A stretch of 28,748 bases of DNA from an uncultured bacterium (GCA_937923585.1 CALDSM010000427.1:1-28748), one strand, 5' to 3'; shown: positions 8,615-17,502, counted from the first letter of the stretch. The notes: generated by a model not told the origin, from the sequence alone. Numbers and translations: made by a program.

Positions 8615-8896
8615 TCAGTCTTCCCCGAAACCGGAGGCGAACATCTGCCGCACGGCGGCCATGGCCTCTTCGGCATCGGGACCGGAACAGGTGACGGAGA
8701 GCCGGCTGCCGCGGGCCGCGCCCAGCGTGAGCAGGCCCATGATGCTCTTTCCGTTCACCGTGTTGCCCCGGAAGTTGATGTGGACCTCGCTTTCAAAGCG
8801 GAGCGTGGTCTGCACCAGCGCGGCCGCGGGCCGCGCGTGCATTCCGAGCGCGTTCACCACCATCACCTCTTCCGTTACTTCTGTCATGCTTTCCAT
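8615..8896 (-). CDS. ptsH: Phosphocarrier protein HPr
   Basis: The 93-aa carrier has both regulatory sites. GMHARPA contains the PEP-dependent phosphohistidine (His20), and NGKSIMGLLTL contains the HPr-kinase target serine (Ser51, equivalent to Ser46). The start at 8896 (MESMTEV) has GGAG five nt upstream; an alternative ATG at 8887 would trim three residues. An open frame extends further upstream to 9016 but overlaps the GH57 gene and adds no HPr-like sequence. Retention of the serine site agrees with hprK three genes away. It follows the GH57 gene by 32 nt and precedes ptsI by 22 nt. Confidence 0.95.
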   Translation of the reverse strand: MESMTEVTEEVMVVNALGMHARPAAALVQTTLRFESEVHINFRGNTVNGKSIMGLLTLGAARGSRLSVTCSGPDAEEAMAAVRQMFASGFGED

Positions 8897-8928
8897 GTCC
8901 TCTCCATCCGCCCAAACCGGTTCCGCAT

Positions 8929-11115
8929 TCAGAACCGCGCTATTTCCATGCGCACCGTGCAGGAGAACAAACCGGCTTCGGTTTGGTCCAAACGCCAGAC
9001 GGGAACAACCACGCATCCCTGATGCACCCGCTCCTGGCCGCCTTCGGACTGGCTCACCGTCTCAATGGCGAAACGGTGAACCCTGGCGGGTTTCGAGAAC
9101 CGCCACCCGCACTCCAACCGCTGCCATTCATCCCGGGCCGCGATGTGGGACAAACCGTCATGGCATCCGCGCGTGCCGAGCATCGCGCGCCCCAAGTCCG
9201 CGCTGTCAGACCGGTAATACCTGTCCGGCGCGGAGCCGGTAAGCAGGTTGGCGGCAAGTTCGACGCCGAAATGCAAACCACTGGGCCACACGCCGTCACA
9301 TTGGATATCATACCGGATTTCGACGGCGGATTCACCCGCGGCAAGGCGGAGGGTCTTGGACAGGCGCACCGAAACGGGGCCATGGTCCCCGTTCACGAAA
9401 CCGTTGCGGGCCAGCGTGACTTCGTTCCCGTCGCAGGCGGCCGTGTAGACACCCCTGGCAAAATCACCGTATTCGCGCGCGCGGCTGCCCCACAGGGTGT
9501 CCGGCGTGGCCGACCCGTCAAGAAAACGGTCCCGCAGCGACACGCGGCGCCATGGGTCGTAGACAAGATAGTTGTCGAGCCCGCTCTCCTTGGCCTTGAC
9601 CATCTCGTGGATGCTCAGGTCGCCCTGCGCCTCATCGCCTATCTGCACCGCGCCTTTGCGCAGGAGGTCATGGTAGGGTTCGTCCCGTCGGGTCAGCGTG
9701 TTCAGGAGGTTGAAGGGTTTTGGCTTATAGTCCGCCTCGAACAGGGAGCCGCCATCGGTGGGGCTGATGAAAAGCGCCAGTGAGGCGTTTTCCAGAATGC
9801 ATTCGTCGTTGCCGTCGCCGTCAAAGTCCGTCTGCCCGACGGCCACATAATCCTGACCCCGGTTCTCCAGGGCATCCATGGCGTTGTCCGCCGCGATGAT
9901 GCATTCGTACAGGGCCGTGCGCAAATGGTTGAGGTACAGCCCGCCGAAAACGCCGTGCCAGTAGGCGCAGTTGCACTGCCCCTGGTGGAGGAACCGTCCC
10001 GCGTCGGCAAAACGCGAATCGGCCGCATGCGCGGCGCGCAGCCGGTCGAGGCGGTTGCTTGCGCGCAGCATGCGCTTCTGGACGTTGTTCGACTCGTCGT
10101 ACTTGGCGAGGAAGTTGCGCCAGAATCCGCCGCGCAGGAACGGCGCGACCTGCTGGTGGAGGCCCGCGTCTTCCCTGAGCCGGGCGCGCGCCTCATTCAG
10201 TGAGCGCTGCATGGGCGTGGGCAGCGCCCAGACCATCATTTCCTCGTAGGATGCGCAGGTCAGATAGGTGCGGCCCAGGGCCGGGGTCCGGTCCATGTAG
10301 TCGGCATAGGTCGTGGTGGTAAGCCAGTCGCTGTTTTCCGTGAGCGCCTTGAAGAACCGCTCCAGCCATCCCTCGGTGTATACGCTGCCGTGCGTCCCGG
10401 GCCACACGCCGAATTTCTCGTAGTCATCGTGCAGCACCGCACAGCGGCCGCCGTCCTCCGTGGCCAGTTCGCGCAGATAGGCAATGGTCTCCTCCACCGG
10501 ATGGAAGGGCACCAGATAGCGCAGTTTCTCCAGAATCGGAAAGGCCTTGACGGCAAGCCCCTCGTCCTCGGTCATGTAATAGCCGTGTAACTGGTCGGGG
10601 CGCAGGCCCGAACACAGAAAGTGGGTGTCGTCGAGGGCGGTGTATTCGACACCGGCCCGCGCCATGATGCGGGCCATCTGCGGCTCCCACACGCGCTCCG
10701 CCAGCCACATGCCGCGCGGCGCCCGGCCAAACCGGGCCTGGCAGTATTCGCGCATGCGCGTGATTTGGGCCACGGCGTCGCGCTCGGGAATGGCGCACAG
10801 CAGCGGCTCGTAGTAGCCGCCGCCCATGATTTCGATCTGTCCGGACGAACTCATGCGGGCAAGACGGTCGAGAAATTCGGGCCGGTTTTCCTCGAACCAG
10901 TCAAAGAGCGGTCCGGTGAGATGGAGGACGGCGCGGACGGCGGGAAACCGTTCCAGCACGTCCAGGAAGGGCTTGTAGGACAGGTCGTAGGCCTGCTCGA
11001 AGACAAACCCGAAGTTGCCGACGGGCTGATGCGCATGGCAGCCGAAAATGAGGCTGATCCGTCTCTCCTGCGCCCGTCCTTCCGTGAATCGTTCTTCCGA
11101 ATCGGGCATGTTCAT
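8929..11115 (-). CDS. GH57 alpha-amylase / 4-alpha-glucanotransferase
   Basis: The start ATG at 11115 overlaps the hprK stop (ATGA) and gives 728 aa. The N-terminal barrel closely resembles the archaeal 4-alpha-glucanotransferase type of GH57. It has FGCHAHQPVGNFGFVFEQAY near residue 24, the nucleophile motif GMWLAERVWEP (Glu140), and the acid/base motif HDDYEKFGVWPG (Asp230/231). The C-terminal half is beta-rich and fits the DUF1925/DUF1926-type domains that accompany this subfamily. No signal peptide is present, so it should act in the cytoplasm on glycogen or maltodextrins, by transfer or hydrolysis. It lies between hprK and ptsH, which suggests co-expression with phosphotransfer control of carbon use. 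The choice between amylase and glucanotransferase is not settled by sequence. Confidence 0.9.
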   Translation of the reverse strand: MNMPDSEERFTEGRAQERRISLIFGCHAHQPVGNFGFVFEQAYDLSYKPFLDVLERFPAVRAVLHLTGPLFDWFEENRPEFLDRLARMSSSGQIEIMGGGYYEPLLCAIPERDAVAQITRMREYCQARFGRAPRGMWLAERVWEPQMARIMARAGVEYTALDDTHFLCSGLRPDQLHGYYMTEDEGLAVKAFPILEKLRYLVPFHPVEETIAYLRELATEDGGRCAVLHDDYEKFGVWPGTHGSVYTEGWLERFFKALTENSDWLTTTTYADYMDRTPALGRTYLTCASYEEMMVWALPTPMQRSLNEARARLREDAGLHQQVAPFLRGGFWRNFLAKYDESNNVQKRMLRASNRLDRLRAAHAADSRFADAGRFLHQGQCNCAYWHGVFGGLYLNHLRTALYECIIAADNAMDALENRGQDYVAVGQTDFDGDGNDECILENASLALFISPTDGGSLFEADYKPKPFNLLNTLTRRDEPYHDLLRKGAVQIGDEAQGDLSIHEMVKAKESGLDNYLVYDPWRRVSLRDRFLDGSATPDTLWGSRAREYGDFARGVYTAACDGNEVTLARNGFVNGDHGPVSVRLSKTLRLAAGESAVEIRYDIQCDGVWPSGLHFGVELAANLLTGSAPDRYYRSDSADLGRAMLGTRGCHDGLSHIAARDEWQRLECGWRFSKPARVHRFAIETVSQSEGGQERVHQGCVVVPVWRLDQTEAGLFSCTVRMEIARF

Positions 11116-12080
11116 CCGCCCTGGCCCCGGTTGTTGCGCATGATGTCCTCGTTCAGGTCGCGGGCGGTATGCACACCCATCTCCTTGAGCCGCTGGTTCA
11201 GCGCGGCGACCTCGATGATGATGGCCACGTTGCGCCCGGGACGGACGGGAATGCGCATGTAGGGGATTCTGACGCCAATAATGTCCACGTGGTGCTCCAG
11301 CAGGCCCGTTCTGTCGTAGGCCGCCTTGTCGTCCCACTCTTCAAGTTCGGCAACAAGGCCGATGCGCTTGAAATTCCGGACCCTGCCGACCCCGTATAAC
11401 GCGCGAACGTCTATAATGCCCAGCCCGCGGATCTCCATGCAGTGCTTTACGGTGCGGTTGGTCTGGGCGTAGAGGTAGTCGGCCCGGCGGCGCTTGAGCT
11501 CCACCATGTCGTCGGCCACAAGCCGGTGGCCGCGCTCAACGAGTTCGAGGGCTGTTTCGCTTTTGCCGATGCCCGGCTTGCCCACGACGAGGCAGCCTAT
11601 GCCGTACACATCCACGGCGGTGCCGTGGAGGATGGTCTCGGGCGAGAATTCCTGCGTGAGATAGAGGATGATCCGGCTGATCACCTCGTCGGTGCTCATG
11701 GTCGAGCGCAGCACGGGAATGCCGTAACGGTTGCACATGTCGAGCAGGATGGCCTGCGGCATCAGGTTGCGCGAAAGCACAAACGCCGGGATCTCGAAGG
11801 AGAACATGTTGTTCAGCCGGTTCGCCAGCTCGGCCGGACGCATCCGCTCCATGAAATGGATTTCGGTGTTGCCCAGCACCTGCACGCGGTCGTTGGCGAA
11901 GTAGTCGAGATAGCCGCTCAGGGCGAGGCCGGGGCGGTTCACGTCCCAGGAGAAGACGGGCCTTTCAATCCCCTGAAAGCCGGCGAGCAGTTCAAAGTCA
12001 AGGTCCTGCGTCATGTGTTCGAGCATGCGCGACACGGGAATAAACTGCTTGCGCTTGACCTTCAGCCTGCTCAGGTCCAT
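11112..12080 (-). CDS. hprK: HPr kinase/phosphorylase
   Basis: The bifunctional enzyme phosphorylates and dephosphorylates the regulatory serine of HPr. The start chosen at 12080 (MDLSRLKVKRKQF, 322 aa) has AGGAGG eight nt upstream. An ATG at 12107 in the same frame lies inside a hairpin and is less likely. Conserved parts are the His in HGTAVDVYGIG (His152), the P-loop GKPGIGKS at 167-174, ADD-MVELKRR just after it, and the family signature EIRGLGIIDV starting near 216. Length is normal. Its last codons overlap the GH57 start, and hpf lies 89 nt upstream. The hpf-hprK neighbourhood is a common bacterial arrangement, often with ptsN and rapZ, which are not in the window. Confidence 0.95.
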   Translation of the reverse strand: MDLSRLKVKRKQFIPVSRMLEHMTQDLDFELLAGFQGIERPVFSWDVNRPGLALSGYLDYFANDRVQVLGNTEIHFMERMRPAELANRLNNMFSFEIPAFVLSRNLMPQAILLDMCNRYGIPVLRSTMSTDEVISRIILYLTQEFSPETILHGTAVDVYGIGCLVVGKPGIGKSETALELVERGHRLVADDMVELKRRRADYLYAQTNRTVKHCMEIRGLGIIDVRALYGVGRVRNFKRIGLVAELEEWDDKAAYDRTGLLEHHVDIIGVRIPYMRIPVRPGRNVAIIIEVAALNQRLKEMGVHTARDLNEDIMRNNRGQGG

Positions 12081-12103
12081 CGGCTCGCCTCCTGCTCGGG
12101 CGT

Positions 12104-12141
12104 GCATCCCTCCCCCCGGGAAAGCCGCGGAGGAGGGATGC
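12104..12141 (-). promoter_or_regulatory. Hairpin between hpf and hprK
   Basis: A perfect 10-bp inverted repeat, GCATCCCTCC at 12104-12113 and GGAGGGATGC at 12132-12141, encloses an 18-nt loop. It lies in the 89-nt gap between hpf and hprK, and its lower arm ends 24 nt before the hprK start. There is no T-tract after it on either strand, so a simple intrinsic terminator is unlikely. It could stabilise the hpf 3' end, mark an RNA-processing site, or partly attenuate read-through into the hprK-pts genes. Confidence 0.55.
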
Positions 12142-12169
12142 CCTGTGTCAGATCGTCCCCGTGCGGATC

Positions 12170-12736
12170 CTAGAACTCCGGTTCGATCAGCCCGTAGGTC
12201 TTGTCACCCCGGGAATAGAGGACGTTGACCTGCGCCGTCTCCGCATTGGCAAAGACGATGAATGGGTCCTCCACCAGTTCAAGCTGCATGACCGCCTCTT
12301 CGACGCTCATGGGCTTCATGGAAAGTTTTTCGCGGTTGACCACGAGGTGTTTCTCGTCGGACTCCTCCGCATGGCTGCCGTTGCCGTTGGTCGGCTCCAT
12401 GGCGATGATTGCGTACCCATAGGAACGCTCCTCACGGGCGGTCCGGGGCTGGTGGCGGTTGATCCGGTCCTTGTACTTGCGCGCCTGCTTCTCCAGCTTC
12501 TCCAGCACCGCGTCCACCGAGGCGTACATGTCCGACGAGGCTTCCTTGCTGTGGATGCGCACACCGTTTGCGTGGAGGTTCACTTCGGCAATGTGCCGGT
12601 GCTTCTCCACGTCAAGAACGAAGTCCACGTCAATAACCCTGTCAAAATGAACCTTCACCTTCCTGAGTGCGTTCTCGATATACACCTTGAGCGCGTCGGT
12701 CAGTTCCATGTGGCGTCCGGTAATCTTGATGTTCAT
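12170..12736 (-). CDS. hpf: Ribosome hibernation promoting factor, long form
   Basis: The start at 12736 gives 188 aa beginning MNIKITGRHMELTDALKVYI, with a GGGAGGT Shine-Dalgarno about nine nt upstream. Residues 1 to about 105 are the RaiA/HPF domain that sits in the 30S decoding region. After a charged linker, residues from about 130 onward (KLSMKPMSVEEAVMQLELVEDPF and the terminal NVLYSRGDKTYGLIEP) match the dimerisation domain of long-form HPF. Such proteins join two 70S ribosomes into inactive 100S particles in stationary phase. An in-frame upstream ATG at 12805 is ignored because its extra 23 residues are not family-like. The gene is the first of the large minus-strand array and has a candidate promoter at 12796-12825. 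Confidence 0.95.
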   Translation of the reverse strand: MNIKITGRHMELTDALKVYIENALRKVKVHFDRVIDVDFVLDVEKHRHIAEVNLHANGVRIHSKEASSDMYASVDAVLEKLEKQARKYKDRINRHQPRTAREERSYGYAIIAMEPTNGNGSHAEESDEKHLVVNREKLSMKPMSVEEAVMQLELVEDPFIVFANAETAQVNVLYSRGDKTYGLIEPEF

Positions 12737-12795
12737 GGGTGAGATACCTCCCTGCAACTTCATGCAGCAACTATGGTCTTTCAGACAAGCGACAG

Positions 12796-12825
12796 ATGTT
12801 AGCATTACTTTTCATGACCAGTCAA
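12796..12825 (-). promoter_or_regulatory. Candidate sigma70-type promoter for hpf array
   Basis: On the minus strand TTGACT (12825-12820) is followed after 18 nt by TAACAT (12801-12796). The -35 box matches five of six consensus bases and the -10 box four of six. Transcription would start near 12789 and leave a leader of about 50 nt carrying the hpf Shine-Dalgarno. This is the best promoter-like match in the hpf upstream region, but the spacing is one base long and the -10 is weak. Confidence 0.4.
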
Positions 12826-13044
12826 ACGCTGTTTCGCGTTTCCGCACATGTAAGTCACTGACTATAACAACGTTAGCGGCCCATCCATTGCCGACAGGGA
12901 AAAAACAGGTGGCCCTGTCGCGCAATTCGTGTTTTTGGCCTTAACACACAAAAGAGTCAATAATTCCGTGCATGGCTTTCCAGACTGGACGGCCCCACCA
13001 AGACCGATGTCGCCAAACTGACAGCACAACCATGCGTGACTCCC
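12826..13044. other. Non-coding gap between CFI-box terminator and hpf promoter
   Basis: This stretch holds no credible gene. It is less GC-rich than its surroundings. The only clear structure is a perfect 8-bp inverted repeat, CGACAGGG at 12892-12899 and CCCTGTCG at 12913-12920, with a 13-nt A-rich loop. It lies upstream of the hpf promoter candidate and could be a protein-binding site, or a weak back-up terminator on the plus strand, where a T-run follows about ten nt later. Confidence 0.5.
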
Positions 13045-13086
13045 AGGAGAAAAGCAATGGGCGGGAGGCCGGAGCCTCCCGCCCAT
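13045..13086 (-). terminator. Intrinsic terminator of the CFI-box protein gene
   Basis: A perfect 13-bp stem (ATGGGCGGGAGGC at 13057-13069, GCCTCCCGCCCAT at 13074-13086) with a 4-nt loop is followed on the minus strand by TGCTTTTCTC. It begins 33 nt after the stop codon of the large exported protein. Stem strength, tight loop and adjacent T-rich tail make this a convincing rho-independent terminator. Confidence 0.88.
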
Positions 13087-13119
13087 GTCATTCAGGCGTT
13101 AATCTACGCGGTGCCCGAT

Positions 13120-16100
13120 TCAGGCGCGCCCGCGTGACCGGCGGCGCAGGAAGCACATGGTGCCCACTGCCAGAGCAAGCAACACCATCGGAGCCGGCAT
13201 CAGCAGGGCAAGTTTGCCCAAGAAGATGACCGGAACCAGCAGGAGCCGCACCACCGCGGCGAGCACGGGGCTCTGGGCGACCGCGTCGGCGATCGTCGGG
13301 CTGACGCGGTAGTAGGCGTCCACGAAGGCGGAACCGACCGCATTGTCCAGCAGGTAGGTGTCGCGCACGGCGCGAAGGGTGTCAATCTCCGCCACCAGCG
13401 GGGTGCCGTAGGCTGCCGTGGCAATGAAGCACGGGCCACCGCCGCCGCCGTCGCCGCCGCTGTCAACACCGGCCGCGATGCCGATGATGGCCAGCACGAC
13501 GCCGAGCAGGATCAGCAGCAGCGGGGTGAGGTTGACCGACTTGGCCTTGTACTCGAAGGCCTTGTCCAACACCACTGCGGGCGTTTCCGGACTGGACTTC
13601 AGGTAGACAACGATGTCCACCACGCCGGCCTTGCCGCTCTTGGGCGTCTTGAACTCGAAGACGTACTCGTCGGTTCCGGGCTGTGCCACGAACAGCGTCT
13701 GGGTGGCGGTGCCGCCGAGCTTGCCGAAGCACTTCGCCGGCGCGCGCATCACGATGCGGTCCACGTAGCCCAGGCCGCCCTTCGGGCTGACCAGCGTCAG
13801 CACGGTGCCGCCGGCCTTCGGGCCGGAACCCGCGCCACTGACCGCCGCGCCGTCAACCTTCGCCAGGCGGACACCCGCGGCGATGTCGGCGGGCAGCGCC
13901 CAGCCCTTGCGCAGGCCGAAGCCGTTCAGGCTGTAGACACGCGCCTTGAGCATCTGGTCGGGCTGATCCGCATCCGGGGTCGTCACGGCCAGGTTCGGGT
14001 CAACCTCGTTCAGGAGCAGTTCGGACTGGTATTCCTCGACCTTCGGGTCGGTGAAGGACTCGACGTTGCTGGCGTAGTCGTACTGCGCCTCGATGCCCCA
14101 CATGGCCAGACCGGTGCGCACGTCGGCGTAGTTCACGCCGCTGCCCGCAAGCGGCAGCGTGACCTTCATGGCCGTGCCGGCGTTCGGGATGCCCTGGGCA
14201 TCCGCGCCCTGGCCAAGCGTCGCAGCAAGGGTGGCAGTGGCGTCAACATAGATCGCGTTCTGGGCCGGCGGCGTCGTCGCCTTGGTGGGAGCCGCCGTGT
14301 AAAGGAAGATGCTGAAGTTGTAGGTATCGTCCACGGGCGTTCCCGCGTCGTCAATCAGGCTCGCGGAGAGGTCGCCCGCAGGCACCGGTGCGGTCGTGGA
14401 CTTCGCGGCGGCCACCGTGAGCTTCTGGTCAAGCACGATGCCGTACACCTGCGCGGCGCTCGTGTTCAGGCCGGGAATGATCACGTTGCCGGAGGTGATG
14501 TCACCGCCGCCCGTGTCAAGCTTGACCGTGTTCTCGACCGTCGGGGCATCCAGGATGAACGCCGTGGTGTTCACGCCGGTGGCCGTGTTCTCGAAGTAGC
14601 GCTTGTAGGTGAACGGAATGGCCGGGGTGGTCGCGCCGCCCTGCGAGGCCGTCAGCGTGGTGATGACCAGCGCGTTGTCCGAACGGTCGTCCGTCGGCGG
14701 GATCACGATGTCAATGGCCGAGCCGTCGCCCGCGGCGTTGAACCCGTAAAGATCCTTGCCGCCGAGAGTGAACTTCGTGCCGACACCGAGGCCCGTACCG
14801 CTGACCCTGGCAACCACGCCGCCGAAGATCCACGCACTGTTCGGCAGGATCGCGGTGACGTTGAGCACCTGGCGGAAGTTCGCAACGAACTCCTTGTCGG
14901 TGTCCATCGTGATGTTCTGGACGGGGTTGGTCACGTCGATCAGGGTGGCCGCGCTGGCGCCAGTCCAGCGGTCAAACAGGTAGTTGGACGCCGCGGTCGC
15001 GGTGATCGTCACCGGGTCGTTCACGTTGTACAGCGTGCCGCCGCCGATGCCGAGCGGAGACGCGGCAACCGTGCCGCCGGTGTTCGCCGTCAGCGTGAGG
15101 CGCTTGGTCACGGCCACGGCCAGGAAGGTGGCTCCCACCGACTTGGGCGCGTTCATGACGATGGTGGCCTGCGTGGCGTTGATGGGCGTCACGGGGCTGC
15201 CGGTCCACGTGTTGAACTGGAAGCCCGGGTCCGCAACGGCCGTCAGCGTCACCACCGTTCCGGCGGGATAGCCGCCGACCGGCTGGACGGGACTCACGGT
15301 GATCGCGCCGTTAACGGGCGCAACAATGGTCAGCGGGAAGTTGACGACCGGGAGGTCAAACTGGGCATCCAGGGTTGACGCGCCGGCCGGAACCGCGAAG
15401 GGTATGGGATTGATGGTGCCTGTTGCCACACCCGACCAGGCCGTAAAGAGCGATGTTCCCGTCGGTGTGGCGGAAGCAGCAACCGTTGCACCGGCGAGAT
15501 AGGTGTTCGCCGGGAAGTTAATGACCGTGCTGTCGGACAGCGTGAGCGAACCGTTCGGCGGCGTCAGCGCCACGGTGCCGGTGCCCGAACCGCTTGTCGT
15601 CAGCGTGATCTCGCCGGTGACGGCGACTTCAAGCGTCGCGGTCAGGGTGAAACTGTTGCCCGGGTTGGTCGTGCTGCTGACCGTGACGTCCACGAAGGTC
15701 GCCTTGCCGGGCACCGTGATGTTGCTCAGTGTCAGGAACATCTTGTTGGGCACGAGCGGGTTGGTCTTGAGCGCCGTCACCGCCACGGGGGTGTGATCCT
15801 CAACGCCGCCGGGGCCGGTGTAAACCGTGTCCACGCTGCGGAAGGCGGTGAGCGCGCCGGCAACGACAACGCTGTAATTGGCGGCGGCCTCGTCGGCGGT
15901 CAGGCCGGCATAGACGTTGGCGGCCATGGCGGTCGGGAAGATACCCGTCAGCGTGACCGGAACGGTGAAGTCGGGGATGTTGGCCGGGATCAGTTTGGGA
16001 TCGATGTCCGTGACGCGAATTTCCGAATAGACCGGAACAAACGCCGAGAAGGTGGACAGTTCGGCCGTCACGGTGCCGTTCAGGTAGTCAACCACGGGCG

Positions 16101-17289
16101 CGCCGTCGCCGATGTGCCATGCATCCGCTGGATTGTCGGTGGCCTGGCTAAGAACATGGCCGTCGGTCGCCACATGGACGCCCCACACCGCAACGCCCTT
16201 GTCCGCATTCGCGGCGAGGTCGGTGATGCCGGTCAGGCTGAGTTTGGCAGACAGTCCGCCCAGATCGTTGAGCTGGGTGGGCACGCCGCCAACAAGGGCA
16301 ACGAAGGCAATCTGCACCACCGGGGCACCGGGAATAATCTCGCCGGGGGCGCCGGCCAGCACCTGGTTTGCCCAATCCTGCCGCGCAGCCTGATCGCCGT
16401 CAATGGCGCCGCTCAGGTCGTCCGTCAGGGTCACGATGGCGTACACCAGGTCGGTGCTGCCGATAACGCCTGCGTCAAACAGTTCCTGCCGGGTCGGCAC
16501 TTCGACATTCAGTCCGGGCTGAACCGGGATGACGATGGCGGTGTCCCCGGCGGCGTGCGCGCTGAGGTCGCGCACCACAGCCGTGCGCACTTCCGGCGCG
16601 CCGGTCGGCGCAAGGTTCACGTTCGCAATCCAGGCGCCGCCGTTGGCAGAACCGAGGGCGTCGGGCAGGCCGTTGCCGTTTGCGTCAGCCGCGCCCGGAA
16701 CCGCGTCCAGGTCAACCAGCACCTGGTTCGCCGGATAACTTGTCACACCGTAATACAGGGCATTGGCGAAGCCCTCATAGTTGGTGTAGGTCTGGTTGAT
16801 GTTTGCGATGGCGTTGATCGCGTAATTGGTGAGGGCGGGCGTCGCCGGCACCCTGGAACCGAGGTCAAACGAGCCGGGGAAGGTCGGGGGAAGCACCGGG
16901 CCGGTGAACTGGTCCGTCTCGCCGCCCCAGAAGGGAAGCCCGTTGTCGGCGATGTTGAAGCCGGTGGCGTTCGCCGGGTCAATGACGTAAAACACGTCAC
17001 CGCCGGTCCCCGTCGCCGCGGAAGTCAGCGACACCGGAATGTACGGCTGCTGATAGTTGGTAACGGGCGTGGTGAATGTGAGCCCCTTGGCGGGCGATGC
17101 CGGCACTATGGCCGTGATCGCCTTGTCGCCGAGGACCATGTCCAGCAGTCCCGCCATGTCCACCCGGCCGTCCGAAGCCGTAGCCCCGGTCTGGTCGGCG
17201 TCATGAGACGGAACAAATCCGACCATGAAGGCCAGTACAAGCATCATACTGACTACTGACGCCAATACTAGTTTTTTCTGTGTCCCCAT
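13120..17289 (-). CDS. Large exported repeat protein with CFI-box C-terminal domain
   Basis: The 1389-aa protein starts with a signal peptide (MGTQKK, then a hydrophobic stretch to about residue 25). The middle has low-complexity beta-rich sequence. From about 560 to 805 there are three divergent InlB B-type/bacterial repeats, recognised by FTAWSGV, FNTWTGS and FDRWTGA followed by a lining strand. IPT/TIG-like segments follow near 806-900 and 1140-1248. A hydrophobic helix (about 1254-1274) leads to a Gly-rich linker and the CFI box PCFIATAAYGTP (Cys1287), then a helical region with YYRVSP, a final membrane helix, and the basic tail RRRSRGRA. CFI-box C-termini recur in exported proteins of unknown function. 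The gene has a consensus promoter, a leader of about 210 nt and its own terminator, so it is probably a well-expressed envelope or surface protein. The start at 17289 has AGGAG nine nt upstream. Confidence 0.85.
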   Translation of the reverse strand: MGTQKKLVLASVVSMMLVLAFMVGFVPSHDADQTGATASDGRVDMAGLLDMVLGDKAITAIVPASPAKGLTFTTPVTNYQQPYIPVSLTSAATGTGGDVFYVIDPANATGFNIADNGLPFWGGETDQFTGPVLPPTFPGSFDLGSRVPATPALTNYAINAIANINQTYTNYEGFANALYYGVTSYPANQVLVDLDAVPGAADANGNGLPDALGSANGGAWIANVNLAPTGAPEVRTAVVRDLSAHAAGDTAIVIPVQPGLNVEVPTRQELFDAGVIGSTDLVYAIVTLTDDLSGAIDGDQAARQDWANQVLAGAPGEIIPGAPVVQIAFVALVGGVPTQLNDLGGLSAKLSLTGITDLAANADKGVAVWGVHVATDGHVLSQATDNPADAWHIGDGAPVVDYLNGTVTAELSTFSAFVPVYSEIRVTDIDPKLIPANIPDFTVPVTLTGIFPTAMAANVYAGLTADEAAANYSVVVAGALTAFRSVDTVYTGPGGVEDHTPVAVTALKTNPLVPNKMFLTLSNITVPGKATFVDVTVSSTTNPGNSFTLTATLEVAVTGEITLTTSGSGTGTVALTPPNGSLTLSDSTVINFPANTYLAGATVAASATPTGTSLFTAWSGVATGTINPIPFAVPAGASTLDAQFDLPVVNFPLTIVAPVNGAITVSPVQPVGGYPAGTVVTLTAVADPGFQFNTWTGSPVTPINATQATIVMNAPKSVGATFLAVAVTKRLTLTANTGGTVAASPLGIGGGTLYNVNDPVTITATAASNYLFDRWTGASAATLIDVTNPVQNITMDTDKEFVANFRQVLNVTAILPNSAWIFGGVVARVSGTGLGVGTKFTLGGKDLYGFNAAGDGSAIDIVIPPTDDRSDNALVITTLTASQGGATTPAIPFTYKRYFENTATGVNTTAFILDAPTVENTVKLDTGGGDITSGNVIIPGLNTSAAQVYGIVLDQKLTVAAAKSTTAPVPAGDLSASLIDDAGTPVDDTYNFSIFLYTAAPTKATTPPAQNAIYVDATATLAATLGQGADAQGIPNAGTAMKVTLPLAGSGVNYADVRTGLAMWGIEAQYDYASNVESFTDPKVEEYQSELLLNEVDPNLAVTTPDADQPDQMLKARVYSLNGFGLRKGWALPADIAAGVRLAKVDGAAVSGAGSGPKAGGTVLTLVSPKGGLGYVDRIVMRAPAKCFGKLGGTATQTLFVAQPGTDEYVFEFKTPKSGKAGVVDIVVYLKSSPETPAVVLDKAFEYKAKSVNLTPLLLILLGVVLAIIGIAAGVDSGGDGGGGGPCFIATAAYGTPLVAEIDTLRAVRDTYLLDNAVGSAFVDAYYRVSPTIADAVAQSPVLAAVVRLLLVPVIFLGKLALLMPAPMVLLALAVGTMCFLRRRSRGRA

Positions 17290-17502
17290 GCTGTGTCTCT
17301 CCTAATGGTTGACTGTCTGCCTGCTTATCCCCACGCTACTGGAGTTGCTTCAGCAACGTTGCACTCAACGGTTTCAGACGTGTCCCTTTTCTTTTCAAGA
17401 CGCGTTTCACGCACACACTCCGCTACAAGTGGTAACAACGCCGATTCGGACGCATTCTATTCCGCACGCGCAGAAAATGGACGCGCTAACCCAGCGTTGC
17501 AA
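17290..17502 (-). other. Long 5' leader of the CFI-box protein mRNA
   Basis: If transcription starts about seven nt after the consensus -10 box, the mRNA has an untranslated leader of about 213 nt. It contains a small hairpin (GTTGC at 17344-17348, GCAAC at 17353-17357) and ends with the AGGAG ribosome site at about 17299-17303. No riboswitch class that I know was recognised. No credible small gene is seen on either strand. Confidence 0.5.

Noticed and set aside
6850..8694. 614-aa open frame on the plus strand opposite ptsI
   Set aside because: It is a GC-driven mirror of the ptsI frame. It has no recognisable domain, while the opposite strand encodes a complete Enzyme I.
11116..11337. N-terminal extension of the GH57 gene into hprK
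   Set aside because: The extra 74 residues are Arg/His/Gly-rich shadow sequence. The ATG at 11115 overlaps the hprK stop and gives the normal family N-terminus.
15793..17259. 488-aa plus-strand frame opposite the CFI-box gene
   Set aside because: It is antisense to a protein with a signal peptide, repeats, promoter and terminator, and its composition is typical of shadow frames.
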